This document shows, one piece after another, positions 24,103 through 32,842 of a DNA stretch of 33,090 nucleotides (positions are counted from its first letter, which is position 1; each line of letters begins with the position of its first letter). The notes below the pieces were generated by a model. The model was not told the DNA's origin. It saw nothing but the letters and a program-made list of their open reading frames with translations, and made no database searches. The position numbers were made by a program, and so were the translations under genes. The DNA lies in assembly GCF_001552195.1 (NCBI RefSeq), contig NZ_BCQS01000010.1, forward strand, positions 1 through 33,090. Direction: 5' to 3'. The DNA comes from Actinomadura latina NBRC 106108 (lineage in GTDB: Bacteria; Actinomycetota; Actinomycetes; Streptosporangiales; Streptosporangiaceae).

Positions 24103-24240
24103 CTCATCCAGAGGGGTGGAGGGACCGGCCCTGCGAAGCCCCGGCAACCACCCGGCTATGGCGCGCTCGCGATCCTGCGAGGCCGGCCGGGAGATGGTGC
24201 CAACTCCGGCCTGCGACCAAGGTGGCGCAGGGAAGATGGG
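24103..24240 (+). promoter_or_regulatory. SAM-I (S-box) riboswitch
   Basis: The stretch shows the SAM-I consensus in order. P1 is CTCATC (24103-24108) with GATGGG (24235-24240). The conserved core is CCAGAGGGGTGGAGGGACCG, then GGCCC, GAAGCCCCGGCAACC (ending 24149), and later GGTGCCAACTCC (24196-24207) with the AAGGTGGCGCAGG P4 return strand. The P1 3' strand runs directly into the GGGGAGAAAGG ribosome site of the next gene, whose ATG is 18 bp away. There is no room for a terminator, so control is probably at translation start, as is usual in actinobacteria. SAM-I elements switch off methionine-related genes when S-adenosylmethionine is plentiful. Confidence 0.9.
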
Positions 24241-24258
24241 GAGAAAGGCCTCGCCCTC

Positions 24259-25503
24259 ATGGCACTTACGCCTGCCACAGACCTCGGACCGGCTACCGCG
24301 CTCGTCTGCCGCGAATGCGGCTCCACCCGCGATCTCGGTCCCTTCTACGCCTGTGAAGAGTGTTTCGGCCCCCTGGAGATCGCGTACGACTTCCAGGGCG
24401 TCACCCGGGACTCCATCGAGTCCGGGCCCCGCAACATCTGGCGGTACCGGGGGCTGCTGCCCGTGCCGTCCAACGTCGCGGACACCCCCAACACCGAGCC
24501 CGGCCTCACCCGCCTCGTCCGCGCCGACAACCTCGCGGAGAGCCTCGGCCTGCAGAGCCTGTGGGTGAAGGACGACAGCGGCAACCCCACTCACTCGTTC
24601 AAGGACCGCGTCGTCGCCGTCGCGCTCGCCGCCGCCCGCGAACTCGGCTTCAAGGTGCTGGCCTGCCCGTCCACCGGCAACCTCGCCAACGCCGTCGCCG
24701 CCGCCGCGGCCCGCGCCGGGATCCGCAGCGCGGTGTTCGTCCCGTCCGACCTCGAAGCCCAGAAGATCATCACGACGGCCGTGTACGCCGGGACGTTCGT
24801 GACGGTCGACGGCAACTACGACGACGTCAACCGGCTCGCCTCGGAGATCGCCGGGGAGCAGGAGGACTGGGCGTTCGTCAACGTCAACGTCCGGCCCTAC
24901 TACGCGGAGGGCTCCAAGACGCTCGGCTATGAGATCGCCGAGCAGCTCGGCTGGCGGCTGCCGGACCAGATCGTCGTCCCGGTCGCGTCCGGCTCCCAGC
25001 TCACCAAGATCGACAAGGCGTTCCAGGAGCTGATCAAGCTCGGCCTGGTCGAGGACAAGCCGTACCGCGTGTTCGGCGCGCAGGCCGCCGGCTGCGACCC
25101 GGTCGCCGCCGCGTTCAAGGCCGGCCACGACGTGGTCCGCCCGGTGAAGCCCGACACGATCGCCAAGTCCCTCGCGATCGGCAACCCCGCCGACGGCCCC
25201 TACGTCCTGGACGTCGCCCGCCGCACGAACGGCGCCGTCGAGGACGTCACCGACACCGAGGTCGTCGAGGGCATCCGCCTCCTCGCCCGCACCGAGGGCA
25301 TCTTCGGCGAGACCGCCGGTGGCGTCACCGTCGCGACCCTCCGCAAGCTGATCGGCTCGGGGACCCTCGACCCGTCCGCCGAAACCGTGATCATCAACTC
25401 CGGGGACGGCCTGAAGACCCTGGACGCCGTCGCCCCGGTCGTCGCGCCGTCCGCGAACATCGCGCCGTCCCTCGACGCGTTCCGCGCCGCCGGCCTCGCC
25501 TGA
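24259..25503 (+). CDS. thrC: Threonine-synthase family enzyme, likely homocysteine-forming (MetM-like)
   Basis: A PLP enzyme of 414 residues. The N-terminus has a four-cysteine zinc-ribbon-like unit (Cys17, 20, 32, 35). The PLP lysine is Lys115 in NPTHSFKDR, the phosphate loop is CPSTGNLANAVAAAAARAG, and VPVASGSQLTKI and INSGDGLKTLDAVAP complete the fold. By sequence it would be annotated threonine synthase, converting O-phosphohomoserine to threonine. The SAM riboswitch upstream and the sulfur carrier gene 13 bp downstream argue instead for sulfur transfer to O-phosphohomoserine, giving homocysteine. I recall a Streptomyces pair named MetM/MetO described with this activity. Other threonine synthase genes elsewhere in the genome would support that reading. 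Confidence 0.85.
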   Translation: MALTPATDLGPATALVCRECGSTRDLGPFYACEECFGPLEIAYDFQGVTRDSIESGPRNIWRYRGLLPVPSNVADTPNTEPGLTRLVRADNLAESLGLQSLWVKDDSGNPTHSFKDRVVAVALAAARELGFKVLACPSTGNLANAVAAAAARAGIRSAVFVPSDLEAQKIITTAVYAGTFVTVDGNYDDVNRLASEIAGEQEDWAFVNVNVRPYYAEGSKTLGYEIAEQLGWRLPDQIVVPVASGSQLTKIDKAFQELIKLGLVEDKPYRVFGAQAAGCDPVAAAFKAGHDVVRPVKPDTIAKSLAIGNPADGPYVLDVARRTNGAVEDVTDTEVVEGIRLLARTEGIFGETAGGVTVATLRKLIGSGTLDPSAETVIINSGDGLKTLDAVAPVVAPSANIAPSLDAFRAAGLA

Positions 25504-25516
25504 GAAAGGGAGCACC

Positions 25517-25792
25517 ATGAGCGTTTCCGTGCGCATCCCGACGATCCTGCGGACCTACACCGGCGGCGAGTCCGAGGTGAAGGCCGACGGCACCACCCTG
25601 CGCGCCGTCGTCGCCGACCTGGAGACGAACTACTCCGGCATCTCCGCCCGCATCCTGGACGACGCGGGCAAGATCCGCCGCTTCGTGAACGTCTACGTCG
25701 GCGACGAGGACGTCCGCTTCGCCGACGGCCTCGACACCCCCACCCCCGACGGCGCCCAGATCTCCATCATCCCCGCCGTCGCGGGCGGCTGA
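25517..25792 (+). CDS. cysO: CysO/MoaD-like ubiquitin-fold sulfur carrier protein
   Basis: A 91-residue beta-grasp protein ending in AVAGG, the diglycine tail that is adenylated and made a thiocarboxylate. It is closely like mycobacterial CysO (SIPTILR, VNVYVGDEDVRF, IIPAVAGG). In mycobacteria CysO feeds the cysteine synthase CysM and the protease Mec. Here neither cysM nor mec is adjacent; the neighbour is the threonine-synthase-like gene under the same SAM riboswitch, so its sulfur probably goes to methionine synthesis. AGGGAG precedes the ATG. An E1-like MoeB/ThiF enzyme must be encoded elsewhere. Confidence 0.88.
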   Translation: MSVSVRIPTILRTYTGGESEVKADGTTLRAVVADLETNYSGISARILDDAGKIRRFVNVYVGDEDVRFADGLDTPTPDGAQISIIPAVAGG

Positions 25793-25802
25793 CGCCCCGT
25801 CC

Positions 25803-25836
25803 GCGAGCCCGGTCCCGGTACCGGGACCGGGCTTGC
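25803..25836 (+). terminator. Terminator of the riboswitch operon
   Basis: AGCCCGGTCCCGGT at 25806-25819 is followed at once by its exact reverse complement, extended on both sides by paired GC/GU bases. It closes the thrC-like/cysO operon and separates it from the DUF5959 gene. Confidence 0.75.
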
Positions 25837-25865
25837 GACCATCTTCCGGGTCTACGATGACGCGG

Positions 25866-26273
25866 GTGGAAGAGCATGACGCGCCCGAATTGATCCACCT
25901 TGCCGACGACCTCGGGAACAGTGTCGTCCTGCGGGTGACGGGCCAGGAATCCGGCGGCCTCACCGGTGTGATCGAGGTCGGCAGCTACTTCGTGAGCGGC
26001 GGCATCAAGACCTGGCTGGACGCCGAGGACCTGACCGCGTGGGAGAAGGTCCTCGACTCCCTGGCGCAGGGAGACGACGGCGCCGCGTGGCGAGAGGGCC
26101 AGCGCGCGACCGAACTCCACCTGGAAATCGACGACGGCGGCCGCGTGCACGCCGCCGTGGTGGATTCGCATTCCTTCCTGGTGACGGTCGAACTCACCAT
26201 CGAAGTCGCCGCCGATTGGCTCGACGACCACCGCGACCGCCTGACCGCCACCCGCGCGCTACTTCCCCGGTAG
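25866..26273 (+). CDS. DUF5959 protein
   Basis: A protein of 135 residues from GTG 25866. It matches DUF5959 by the layout LIHLADDLGNSVVLRVTG, then SYFVSGGIKTWLDAEDLTAWEKVLDSLAQGDD, and the ending EVAADWLDDHRDRLTATRALL. The family is actinobacterial and of unknown function; it looks like an all-beta sheet protein with acidic surface. A TACGAT -10-like box at 25853-25858 lies 7 bp before the GTG, which fits a leaderless transcript starting there; ATG 25857 in the same frame is the alternative and would overlap the box. Confidence 0.7.
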   Translation: MEEHDAPELIHLADDLGNSVVLRVTGQESGGLTGVIEVGSYFVSGGIKTWLDAEDLTAWEKVLDSLAQGDDGAAWREGQRATELHLEIDDGGRVHAAVVDSHSFLVTVELTIEVAADWLDDHRDRLTATRALLPR

Positions 26274-26291
26274 CCCGGTCGACCCCACGGG

Positions 26292-26543
26292 TCATCGCCG
26301 GGCCAGGACGCCGCCGATGAACAGCAACATTCCCAGATAGTCCTGCCACCCGATACTCGCCATGGCGCAACTGAAGTCGCAGTTGGGCGGCGGCGGGCTT
26401 TGCAGCCAAACGACTAGCCATGCCGCGGCCAGGCACGACACGCCGACCGCGAACGGCACTCCAGCAACTCGCCAGAAAGGGCCGACCCGCCGCCCGCGCG
26501 CTCCCATACGGCCATGATGCCCGGCCTTCCCGCCGCCCCGCAT
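26292..26543 (-). CDS. Small membrane protein, unknown
   Basis: An 83-residue protein from the ATG at 26543: a basic lead (RGGGKAGHHGRMGARGRR), one strong helix (AGVPFAVGVSCLAAAWLVVWL), an outer loop with two cysteines (PPPPNCDFSCAM) and a second helix (YLGMLLFIGGVLARR). No family recognised. It is convergent with the DUF5959 gene; the sequence upstream in frame is open but unlikely to be coding. Coding status is plausible from the clean two-helix pattern only. Confidence 0.5.
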   Translation of the reverse strand: MRGGGKAGHHGRMGARGRRVGPFWRVAGVPFAVGVSCLAAAWLVVWLQSPPPPNCDFSCAMASIGWQDYLGMLLFIGGVLARR

Positions 26544-26617
26544 CAGCCTGAAGTCTGACCCCGCCCCTACGTGATCACGAGTGGATTTTGCGGCGCCCCG
26601 GCAATAGCCTCCATCGC

Positions 26618-26980
26618 GTGAGCGACGACATCCAGCAGATTCAGCCACTCGACTCCGGGATAACCGAGGAGTGGGCGCGCAATACGGATGAGCCGGACCT
26701 GCGCGCCGTATCGGCCGCCAAGCTCCGCGAGGGACCGTGGTGGAGCGTCGGCGTTCAGGTCATGGAGTTCATCCGCGCAGAGCCTCTCGAATCCGAACTG
26801 CGCCGCCGCATCGCCGCCGCGCTGACCAGCGTCAGCGGCGTCGCCGATGTCGAGGAGGAGGACCGGGAAGTGTGGACAGTGACCGGAGACCCCACAGGCA
26901 AGGCGCTGGTCGAGGCGGTCGCCCAGGTACTGGACGACCTGGCCCACCGAACCCGCACAGCCTGCCGTCATCCTGAATGA
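26618..26980 (+). CDS. Conserved actinobacterial hypothetical protein
   Basis: A 120-residue protein from GTG 26618, which is 7 bp after a TAGCCT -10-like box, so probably leaderless. The core reads ELRRRIAAALTSVSGVADVEEEDREVWTVTGDPTGKALVEAVAQVLDDLA, an alpha-beta pattern like a small ferredoxin-fold unit. A WWSVGVQVMEF segment precedes it. I recall similar proteins of unknown function in Streptomyces and Actinomadura but cannot name a family. It is soluble, with no signal peptide. Confidence 0.6.
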   Translation: MSDDIQQIQPLDSGITEEWARNTDEPDLRAVSAAKLREGPWWSVGVQVMEFIRAEPLESELRRRIAAALTSVSGVADVEEEDREVWTVTGDPTGKALVEAVAQVLDDLAHRTRTACRHPE

Positions 26981-26993
26981 ACTGGCATTGCCG

Positions 26994-27683
26994 TCACTCG
27001 GAAAGCTCGCGGCGGCACAGCGTAGCGAATTCGTTCACCGTACGTCTAAGCTCCCGGTGCTCTGTGGTCCCGGCGTCCAATTCCGCCAGTTGACCCGAGA
27101 GGTAGGAGTCGCTCAAACACAAGCCGCCTTGCGCCGCAGCCTCAGACACCTGGTCGGCCTTGCCGGCTGCCTCTTCCAATCCAACGATCTCCGCTCTTGG
27201 CACGCGCATCGTTGAAGGCAACGACAATCTCGCTCGCCTCACCAATCATCCGGCGCGCCTCCTCGTCATCGGGCACGCCGTGCGCGAAGCGGAAGAGAGC
27301 CATGCGCAAGATACGGACATACGCATGTGCAACGCTAAGGAAGCTGGCGTAGGCGTCAGCGCGTTCGCTTCTGCGGTTCATCCCCGTTCGTGGTCGAGAC
27401 GGCGCCTGTCCGCCCGGCCACCCAAGAACGCAGTCAGAGACGCTCCCCCCAGAGCCGCAACAAGGCTGAAAGGGCCAACCTGGTGGCTCGCGCTGGGCGC
27501 TCGGCGGCCATGCCGCAGGGCACGGATGCTCCTCCTGCTCCGGTCGCGGAACGCGCGGAGCAGACCGTCGTCCCCCTGCCCCACGCCGGTGCATGCGTTC
27601 AGCGAACGTTCCGCAAAGACCGGCGGACGATCACACAGTGGATCACGGCGACACACCCATGAGGCTCCCGAATGAAGCTCCAT
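26994..27683 (-). pseudogene. Frameshifted small membrane protein gene
   Basis: Three overlapping minus-strand frames read as pieces of one protein. The first has a membrane helix (FSLVAALGGASLTAFLGG) then RADRRRLDHERG and stops at 27378. The second starts in a four-base ATGA overlap (27378-27381) and reads NRRSERADAYASFLSVAHAYVRILRMALFRFA...EEARRMIGEASEIVVAFNDARA. The third, entered near 27190-27225, reads RAEIVGLEEAAGKADQVSEAAAQ...ELRRTVNEFATLCRREL. The design, an N-terminal helix plus RRxAYxxFL-type helical domain, is common in actinomycete hypotheticals of about 170-200 residues. Two indels make it a likely pseudogene; the N-terminus beyond 27500 is uncertain. Confidence 0.55.
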
Positions 27684-27743
27684 CGCAGGTGAGAACGGGT
27701 CCGGACGGGTAGATGAACGTTCTCCCGCTCAGGATGTGTGGCG

Positions 27744-29565
<1,822 letters not shown>

Positions 29566-29592
29566 TCGGCGCCGCGTAGCCAACGCGACATT

Positions 29593-29624
29593 AGAAAGGG
29601 GCGGCCCTCGGGCCGTCCCTTTCT
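29593..29624 (+). terminator. groEL terminator
   Basis: AGAAAGGGGCGGCC pairs with GGCCGTCCCTTTCT over 14 bp (one G-U) around a CTCG loop, 28 bp after the groEL stop. The 3' arm ends CCCTTTCT, giving a short U-rich end. Confidence 0.85.
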
Positions 29625-31383
29625 GCGTGCGCGTCCGGGACGACCCCTGCTGTGCCGCGACCGCCCGCCTGTGATGAGCCGAGTGGATTCCCTCGGCCCG
29701 CATTGGACGAGACCAGGTATGAAAACGCCGGGGCGCGGTGCTTATGGACGTGACCGACGCCGGAGCCGCGGCGCAGCTGACCGGGCCCGAGGCCAAGACA
29801 GGTCGTCCACTACGCGTGGCAGCCCGCGGTGCCGCCTACCGCTGGACGGAATGGCACGACTTGCCTGCATCAAACCCAAGCCCACCCGCTCCGGACGTCC
29901 GCCCAAGGCATCTAGCTACCTTGCACTGAGCGAGAGGCGCACCTACTCACCCGTCCTAACCTGAACGGCGGATATGGCACGCGGTCAGCATGGCCGCCGA
30001 TCCGATCCCTCTAGGACCGCTTTGTCCGCTTAGCCTGCGGACACATCTGCCCAGCAGCGTGGCCACCGGCACAGGTTGCGGCCCTGCACCGGCACCGTGG
30101 CGGACGGCATGCATCTTGAGATGCTTCCCTGACGGCTTCTCCCTCGGAATCACCGCGCCTGGCAGCCGCTGCCTGCTCGCCTGCATCCCGATCCTGAACA
30201 CTGCGGCGGACGGCGGACGCATCCCGTCCGGCATCGAGGTGTAACCGCGCGCAAGGCCAACGGCGTCGAGCAGCAGAGAGGGTCTCACCTGGTCCGCGTC
30301 GATGCTGCCGCGCTGGTGCTGCGGTTCGCGGCGTGCTGGCCGCGTGCGGGTGTGCTGTGCCGGGTCGGTGTTGTCGGTCTGGCCGGGTTTGTCGGCTGGT
30401 GCCGCCGTGCTGGCGTTGTCGTTGGCGGTGTTGCTGGCCGCGTGCGGCGTGCTGCGCCGGGTCCGCGTCGTCGGTCTCGCCGGGTTTGTCGGCCGGTGCC
30501 GTCGCGCTGGTGCTGCGGTTCGCGGTGCCGCTGGCCACGCGTGGTGTGCTGCGCCGGTCGGCGATCTGCGAGACGCCGCGCAACAGCTGGCCGCTGCAAC
30601 CTCGGCGGGCGATTGCTACACAGGGAGCCGAGCTGGCGAACTCGCGTAGTCCGCCGGCCCGCGTCAGCGAGATGGGCGAGTCGCTGGAGACTTCGATGGG
30701 GCAGGCGGCGCGACCGCAGCCGATCTTCTGCTTCTCGGAGTGCTTCCCCCTGCGAGGGGGCGTACCTACCCCGTCCCAGCCCGGGTAGTGGGTGCAGGCG
30801 TGTGGCGGCGGCGGTGGCGGTTGCGCGGAGGCTTTGAACTGATGCTCCCCGCGCATCTCCCGACCGTCAGGGTGTGCCAGTCCCCACCAACGTGGACGGG
30901 GCATGCAGTACGCAATCTTGCGGCGACTGCGGCTCTGTCGGATTGCCAGCTTCGGAGGAGGAGACGCTGCTGACTCGTGCTCCGGCCTTCCAGGTGGCAG
31001 TTGTCCACACGAATCGGCCACCTGTCGAGTGGAGCGAGCACGGGTCGGCTGTTGCGAGGGCGAGTATTGGGCAGGGCGAGAAGCTCTCTGTGCGGGTGTT
31101 GGGGGAGTCGTCGCGTCGGGGGTCCGTGTGCTTCCTGAGCGGCAGGGGTGCCCGGACGGGGAGAAGGTTGTGTCTTCGGGATGGGCGACCCGGTCCGAGT
31201 TTGCCCAGGTCAGGCCGGGTGTGGGTGGTCCGCCAGAGGGTTACCGGTTGTCGGCGCGAAGCGAAAGAGCTTTCCCTTTCGGGGCGGCGCTTGGCAGGAT
31301 CGCCCGTTGGACACCCGTACGTGGGTGCCGAGTCATGGACAGTGAGGCGGCCCGCGCATGCGGCCGATGAGGCAGGAGAACAC
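29625..31383. other. 1.76-kb stretch with no convincing gene
   Basis: Open frames exist on both strands but none shows a family, a good start and normal codon bias together. A 63-codon plus frame at 29738-29929 (LMDVTDAGAAAQLTGPEAKTG...) has the most protein-like start but no ribosome site. On the minus strand, frames across 30300-30560 give Thr/Pro/Ala/Asp-rich text (ATAPADKPGETDDADPAQHA) that changes frame between repeat copies. This may be decayed coding sequence. The last 300 bp should contain the promoter of the gene at 31384. Confidence 0.5.
30311..30557. repeat. 97-bp tandem repeat, 2.5 copies
   Basis: Copies begin near 30311, 30408 and 30505. Shared blocks are CGCTGGTGCTGCGGTTCGCGG (copies 1 and 3), GCTGGCCGCGTGCGG (1 and 2), CCGGGTTTGTCGGC (1 and 2) and GTGTGCTG/GCGTGCTG (all). 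The 97-bp unit is not a multiple of three, so no single frame runs through all copies. Confidence 0.75.
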
Positions 31384-31971
31384 GTGAGCGAAGTGTTCAG
31401 CTCCCCGGTGCTCAAGGTCGAACAGCCTCGCAGGGGCCCGTTCGCGAAGTCGCGGTACAAGGTGATGGACGGTGACGGAACCGTCCTCGCGATCGCCGGG
31501 CAGACGAATGACGAGGGTCGCTCCGAGATGCGGGGCCTGTTCCCCGGCAAGTCGAACCTCGACGCACGAGCCGTCATGCTGTCCACGCCCGATGGCGAAC
31601 CGCTATTGGTCGTGGACAAGCAGAGCGGGCGTGAGTACACCGAGATCCTCCGGCCGGACGGAGAGCGCGTCGGGTCATTCGTCACCGAACGCGTCGGGCG
31701 CCGCTACGTCATCTACGACGATGACGGCACTCTGATCGGGGCCGTGGACGTCGATGTACCGCGCAACAACTTCCTGGTGAAGGACGCCGACGGCGGCAGG
31801 GTGGCCCATGTGCGCAAGAAGTGGGCCGGGCTGGCCACGCACTTGCTGACGACGGCGGACAAGTACGCGATCGAGATCTCCGATCCGGTCCGGGAGCCGT
31901 TGCGGACCATGGCCGTCATGACGGCGATCGTCATGGACATGAACCTCCACGAGGCCAAGGAGATCACCTGA
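31384..31971 (+). CDS. Scramblase/LURP-one-like (tubby C2 fold) protein
   Basis: A 195-residue protein from GTG 31384, behind AGGAGA at 31374-31379. Sequence style is that of the phospholipid-scramblase-like/LURP-one-related fold: FSSPVLKVEQPRRGPFAKSRYKVMDGDGTVLAIAGQ, then repeated beta strands (LLVVDKQSGREYTEILRPDG, RRYVIYDDDGTLIGAVDVDV, NFLVKDADGGRVAHVRKKW) and a final hydrophobic helix (LRTMAVMTAIVMDMN), as in tubby-like proteins, whose central helix is buried. Bacterial members are of unknown function; membrane lipid contact is possible. The frame is open far upstream, but the ribosome site decides the start. Confidence 0.75.
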   Translation: MSEVFSSPVLKVEQPRRGPFAKSRYKVMDGDGTVLAIAGQTNDEGRSEMRGLFPGKSNLDARAVMLSTPDGEPLLVVDKQSGREYTEILRPDGERVGSFVTERVGRRYVIYDDDGTLIGAVDVDVPRNNFLVKDADGGRVAHVRKKWAGLATHLLTTADKYAIEISDPVREPLRTMAVMTAIVMDMNLHEAKEIT

Positions 31972-32031
31972 TCGTGGCCGCGGCCCGCGCTGGGCCTTCC
32001 CGGCTTCCTCGGGGCGAGGTACCGTCCGTTC

Positions 32032-32388
32032 GTGCAGGTCATGCCGGAACGGACGAATGGCTGGTGGGTCTCGCCGGCCCTCCCGACGATCGCGAACTGC
32101 ATGCTGGCCGTCCTGTGGTTCTTCTCCGCAGTCGGCGGCTGGGGTGATGCGGCCTTCTGCGGCGAGGCCGATCGCCACGATCCGGGATGCGCCGCCGGCT
32201 TTGACGATGCGGTGAGGCTTTCGGGGGCGGTCGCGCTCCTCGCTGCCGCCCTGGCCGTCACCGCGTGGGCCCTGCACGGTGTCCGGCGCCGGCCCGGTCG
32301 GCTGGACGCCCTCCTGACCGTGGCGGCTTTCGTCTGGGTTCTGGCTGAAGCGGTTCTCTTCGTCGGTGGATACCTGGCCCAGCCGTGA
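32032..32388 (+). CDS. Small membrane protein, unknown
   Basis: A 118-residue protein with three hydrophobic segments: TIANCMLAVLWFFSAVGGW, LSGAVALLAAALAVTAWAL and ALLTVAAFVWVLAEAVLFVGGYL. Between the first two is a loop with two cysteines (FCGEADRHDPGC) that could form an outer disulfide. GTG 32032 lies six bases after a TACCGT -10-like box, the usual leaderless arrangement; ATG 32041 is the alternative. No family recognised. It is the last protein gene before the rRNA operon. Confidence 0.65.
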   Translation: MQVMPERTNGWWVSPALPTIANCMLAVLWFFSAVGGWGDAAFCGEADRHDPGCAAGFDDAVRLSGAVALLAAALAVTAWALHGVRRRPGRLDALLTVAAFVWVLAEAVLFVGGYLAQP

Positions 32389-32560
32389 GGCTCGTTGTTC
32401 ATACGGCGTTGCCAAAATGAAATATTGGCGGCTCGGACGGTGTTGCGGACGCGGATGAAGTGGCCTGAAACCAGGCAAAATCCGAGGTGAGACGGGCCGT
32501 GTACGCAGCCTCGACCGGCGGAGCGACCGGTCCTGAGGCGATCCGCCACCGCGAGCCGGT

Positions 32561-32589
32561 TTGACGTCTCCGTTCCTTGGGCATACTGT
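32561..32589 (+). promoter_or_regulatory. rRNA operon promoter 1
   Basis: TTGACG at 32561-32566, 17-bp spacer, TACTGT at 32584-32589. It is the most upstream of three promoter-like sites in tandem before the rRNA leader. Confidence 0.65.
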
Positions 32590-32715
32590 TCACTTCGCCC
32601 CAAGGGATTGCGGGACGCCTTACGGCGGCCGGCCCGAAGGGAAACCACCTACGAACTAGCCGACGCGGCTCAGCCGTGCCTGCTGTTGTGTGGTGGCGTC
32701 GGAAAAGGCCTGGTT

Positions 32716-32743
32716 TTGACAATCCGGCTGGATCTGGTGAAAT
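32716..32743 (+). promoter_or_regulatory. rRNA operon promoter 2
   Basis: TTGACA at 32716-32721, 16-bp spacer, TGAAAT at 32738-32743. It aligns with promoter 3 over about 45 bp, including the shared spacer CGGCTGGATC, so the two are a duplication 93 bp apart; its -10 is weaker. Confidence 0.6.
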
Positions 32744-32808
32744 AGCTGCACCGCTCCGAAGGTGCCGCGCAAGCGGCATTGGACGGGCGTTACCGGAGAA
32801 AGCCGAAA

Positions 32809-32836
32809 TTGACAAATCGGCTGGATCGGGTAAAGT
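32809..32836 (+). promoter_or_regulatory. rRNA operon promoter 3
   Basis: TTGACA at 32809-32814, 16-bp spacer, TAAAGT at 32831-32836. It is the best match of the three to the housekeeping sigma consensus and the closest to the leader. Confidence 0.8.
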
Positions 32837-32842
32837 AAAGCG

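Noticed and set aside
24103..24258. T-box or cobalamin riboswitch
   Set aside because: The conserved GGTGGAGGGAC, GGCAACC and GGTGCCAACTCC blocks and P1 pairing fit SAM-I; no T-box anticodon-binding bulge or B12 box is seen.
27160..27675. A 171-codon plus-strand frame
   Set aside because: The minus strand shows a membrane helix and a recognisable helical domain in pieces; the plus frame has no pattern.
30311..30557. CRISPR array
   Set aside because: The repeat unit is 97 bp without distinct spacers and copies are degenerate; no cas genes. No other array-like pattern is present in the window.
30011..31021. A 336-codon minus-strand frame
   Set aside because: No good start or domain; it passes through the 97-bp repeats, which change frame, and has many His/Arg/Gln residues typical of noncoding GC-rich DNA.
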